A DNA stretch of 14,779 nt from JBPBQZ01 sp050955105 (GTDB lineage: Bacteria > Pseudomonadota > Gammaproteobacteria > Burkholderiales > Burkholderiaceae): contig JBPBQZ010000048.1 in the NCBI GenBank assembly GCA_050955105.1, positions 1 through 14,779 on the forward strand, written 5' to 3'. Positions 13,990 through 14,779 of this stretch are shown here, piece by piece (the stretch's first letter is position 1; every line of letters begins with the position of its first letter). The position numbers and the translations under genes were made by a program. The notes below the pieces were generated by a model. The model did not search any database and had not been told where the DNA came from. It saw only the letters and a list, made by a program, of their open reading frames with translations.

Positions 13990-14748
13990 TCAGCCCATGA
14001 AGATGCCGCCGTTCACATCCATCACCGCGCCGGTGATGAAGCCCGAATCGTCCGAAGCCAGGTATTCGATCATCGAGGCGACTTCTTCGGCTGTACCCAG
14101 GCGTCCGACCGGCGTTTGACGCGCGGCATTCTCCAGCACCTTGGGGTCGGAAGTACGCGCCAGCGGCGTCTCGATTTGACCGGGCGCAACGATGTTGGCG
14201 GTGATGCCCGTCAACGCGTAGGCGCCGGCGACCGTGCGCGTGAAGCCGATCAGCGCGGCCTTCGACGCCGAATAATGCGTACCGGCACGATCCGAATAGG
14301 AACGACCGGCGCGCGAGGCGATATTGATAATGCGGCCCCACTTGCGTTCTTTCATATGCCCGATGAAAGCCTGGCACAGCAGAAACGGCGCGGTGGTGTT
14401 AACGCGGAACACAAATTCCCAGTCTTCCACCGTCATGTTTTCCAGTGACACGATGCGGCCATCGCGCTTCGGATGCACACCGGCATTGTTGATCACGACG
14501 TCGGCGCCACCTGTCTGCTTATTGATCTCGGCCACGGCCGTTTCGATCTGCTTCAAGTCGGCCAGATCGGCCACCACCGCCAGCGCGCTGTGCCCCTGCT
14601 TGTTCAACTCGGCGGCGACCTCGCGGGCCGCTTCGCTGCGGTCCAGTATGACCACTTTGAAGTTTTTAGCGGCCAGGCGTTTCACCGCCGCCAGACCAAT
14701 GCCACTTGCCCCACCGGTAACCAAAGCGACGCGTTGTTGCTCTGCCAT
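13990..14748 (-). CDS. SDR-family oxidoreductase (FabG-like)
   Basis: A 252-residue classical short-chain dehydrogenase/reductase of usual length. TGGASGIG at 11-18 is the dinucleotide loop, Asp36 follows strand 2 (ILDRS), NNAG is at 87-90, and the catalytic residues are Ser145 (NIAS), Tyr159 and Lys163 (YSASK). The C-terminus GFITGAVMDVNGG is typical of FabG-like members. ATG 14748 has AGGAG seven bases upstream, a strong site. It is the first gene of the minus-strand block visible here; only 31 nt lie upstream in the window, so its promoter or further cotranscribed genes are outside. Likely a dehydrogenase of the aromatic pathway, acting on a diol or alcohol, but FabG-like SDRs are poor guides to substrate. 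Confidence 0.9.
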   Translation of the reverse strand: MAEQQRVALVTGGASGIGLAAVKRLAAKNFKVVILDRSEAAREVAAELNKQGHSALAVVADLADLKQIETAVAEINKQTGGADVVINNAGVHPKRDGRIVSLENMTVEDWEFVFRVNTTAPFLLCQAFIGHMKERKWGRIINIASRAGRSYSDRAGTHYSASKAALIGFTRTVAGAYALTGITANIVAPGQIETPLARTSDPKVLENAARQTPVGRLGTAEEVASMIEYLASDDSGFITGAVMDVNGGIFMG

Positions 14749-14779
14749 GTTGTCTCTCCTGAATGTTTTAAAGATTCGA

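Noticed and set aside
1..14779. CRISPR arrays, insertion sequences, tRNA or rRNA genes
   Set aside because: No regularly spaced repeats, transposase-like proteins, terminal inverted repeats or RNA-gene signatures were seen.

Overview
The window is a stretch of chromosome-like, moderately high-GC DNA (about 60 % by eye) with tightly packed, intact genes, Shine-Dalgarno sites of the GGAG type and GC-rich hairpins between genes. Gene content (aromatic catabolic operon, ABC solute-binding proteins, LysR regulator, lipase) and composition fit a soil or plant-associated betaproteobacterium of the Burkholderiales. That taxonomic call is inference from style; no RNA gene or taxon-specific marker is present.

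Left part, plus strand (3-3484): the 3' portion of an SsuA/NMT1-type ABC substrate-binding protein, then a two-gene unit made of a class 3 lipase and an unrecognised multi-spanning membrane protein. This faces a minus-strand block across a gap that holds an intrinsic terminator for the minus strand (3535-3563).

Right part, minus strand (14748 down to 3615), in order of transcription: two SDR oxidoreductases, a hairpin, a third SDR, a LysR regulator, Rieske dioxygenase alpha and beta subunits, a carboxymuconolactone-decarboxylase-like protein, a BphD-type C-C bond hydrolase, an ACMSD-type amidohydrolase, a LivJ-type ABC solute-binding protein and an APC-family permease. The genes from the dioxygenase to the solute-binding protein are spaced by -1 to 53 nt and look like one operon; the permease follows a 291-nt gap with its own palindromic putative operator.

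Together the minus-strand genes read as a catabolic route for an aromatic acid: uptake, ring dihydroxylation by the Rieske oxygenase, re-aromatisation of the cis-diol by an SDR, extradiol cleavage (enzyme not in the window), decarboxylation of the ring-fission product by the ACMSD-type enzyme, and hydrolysis by the BphD-type enzyme. The layout recalls the p-cumate pathway but with an amidohydrolase-superfamily decarboxylase in place of the usual one. The substrate is unknown. The extradiol dioxygenase, the ferredoxin and reductase of the oxygenase, and the ABC membrane and ATPase subunits are not in this window.
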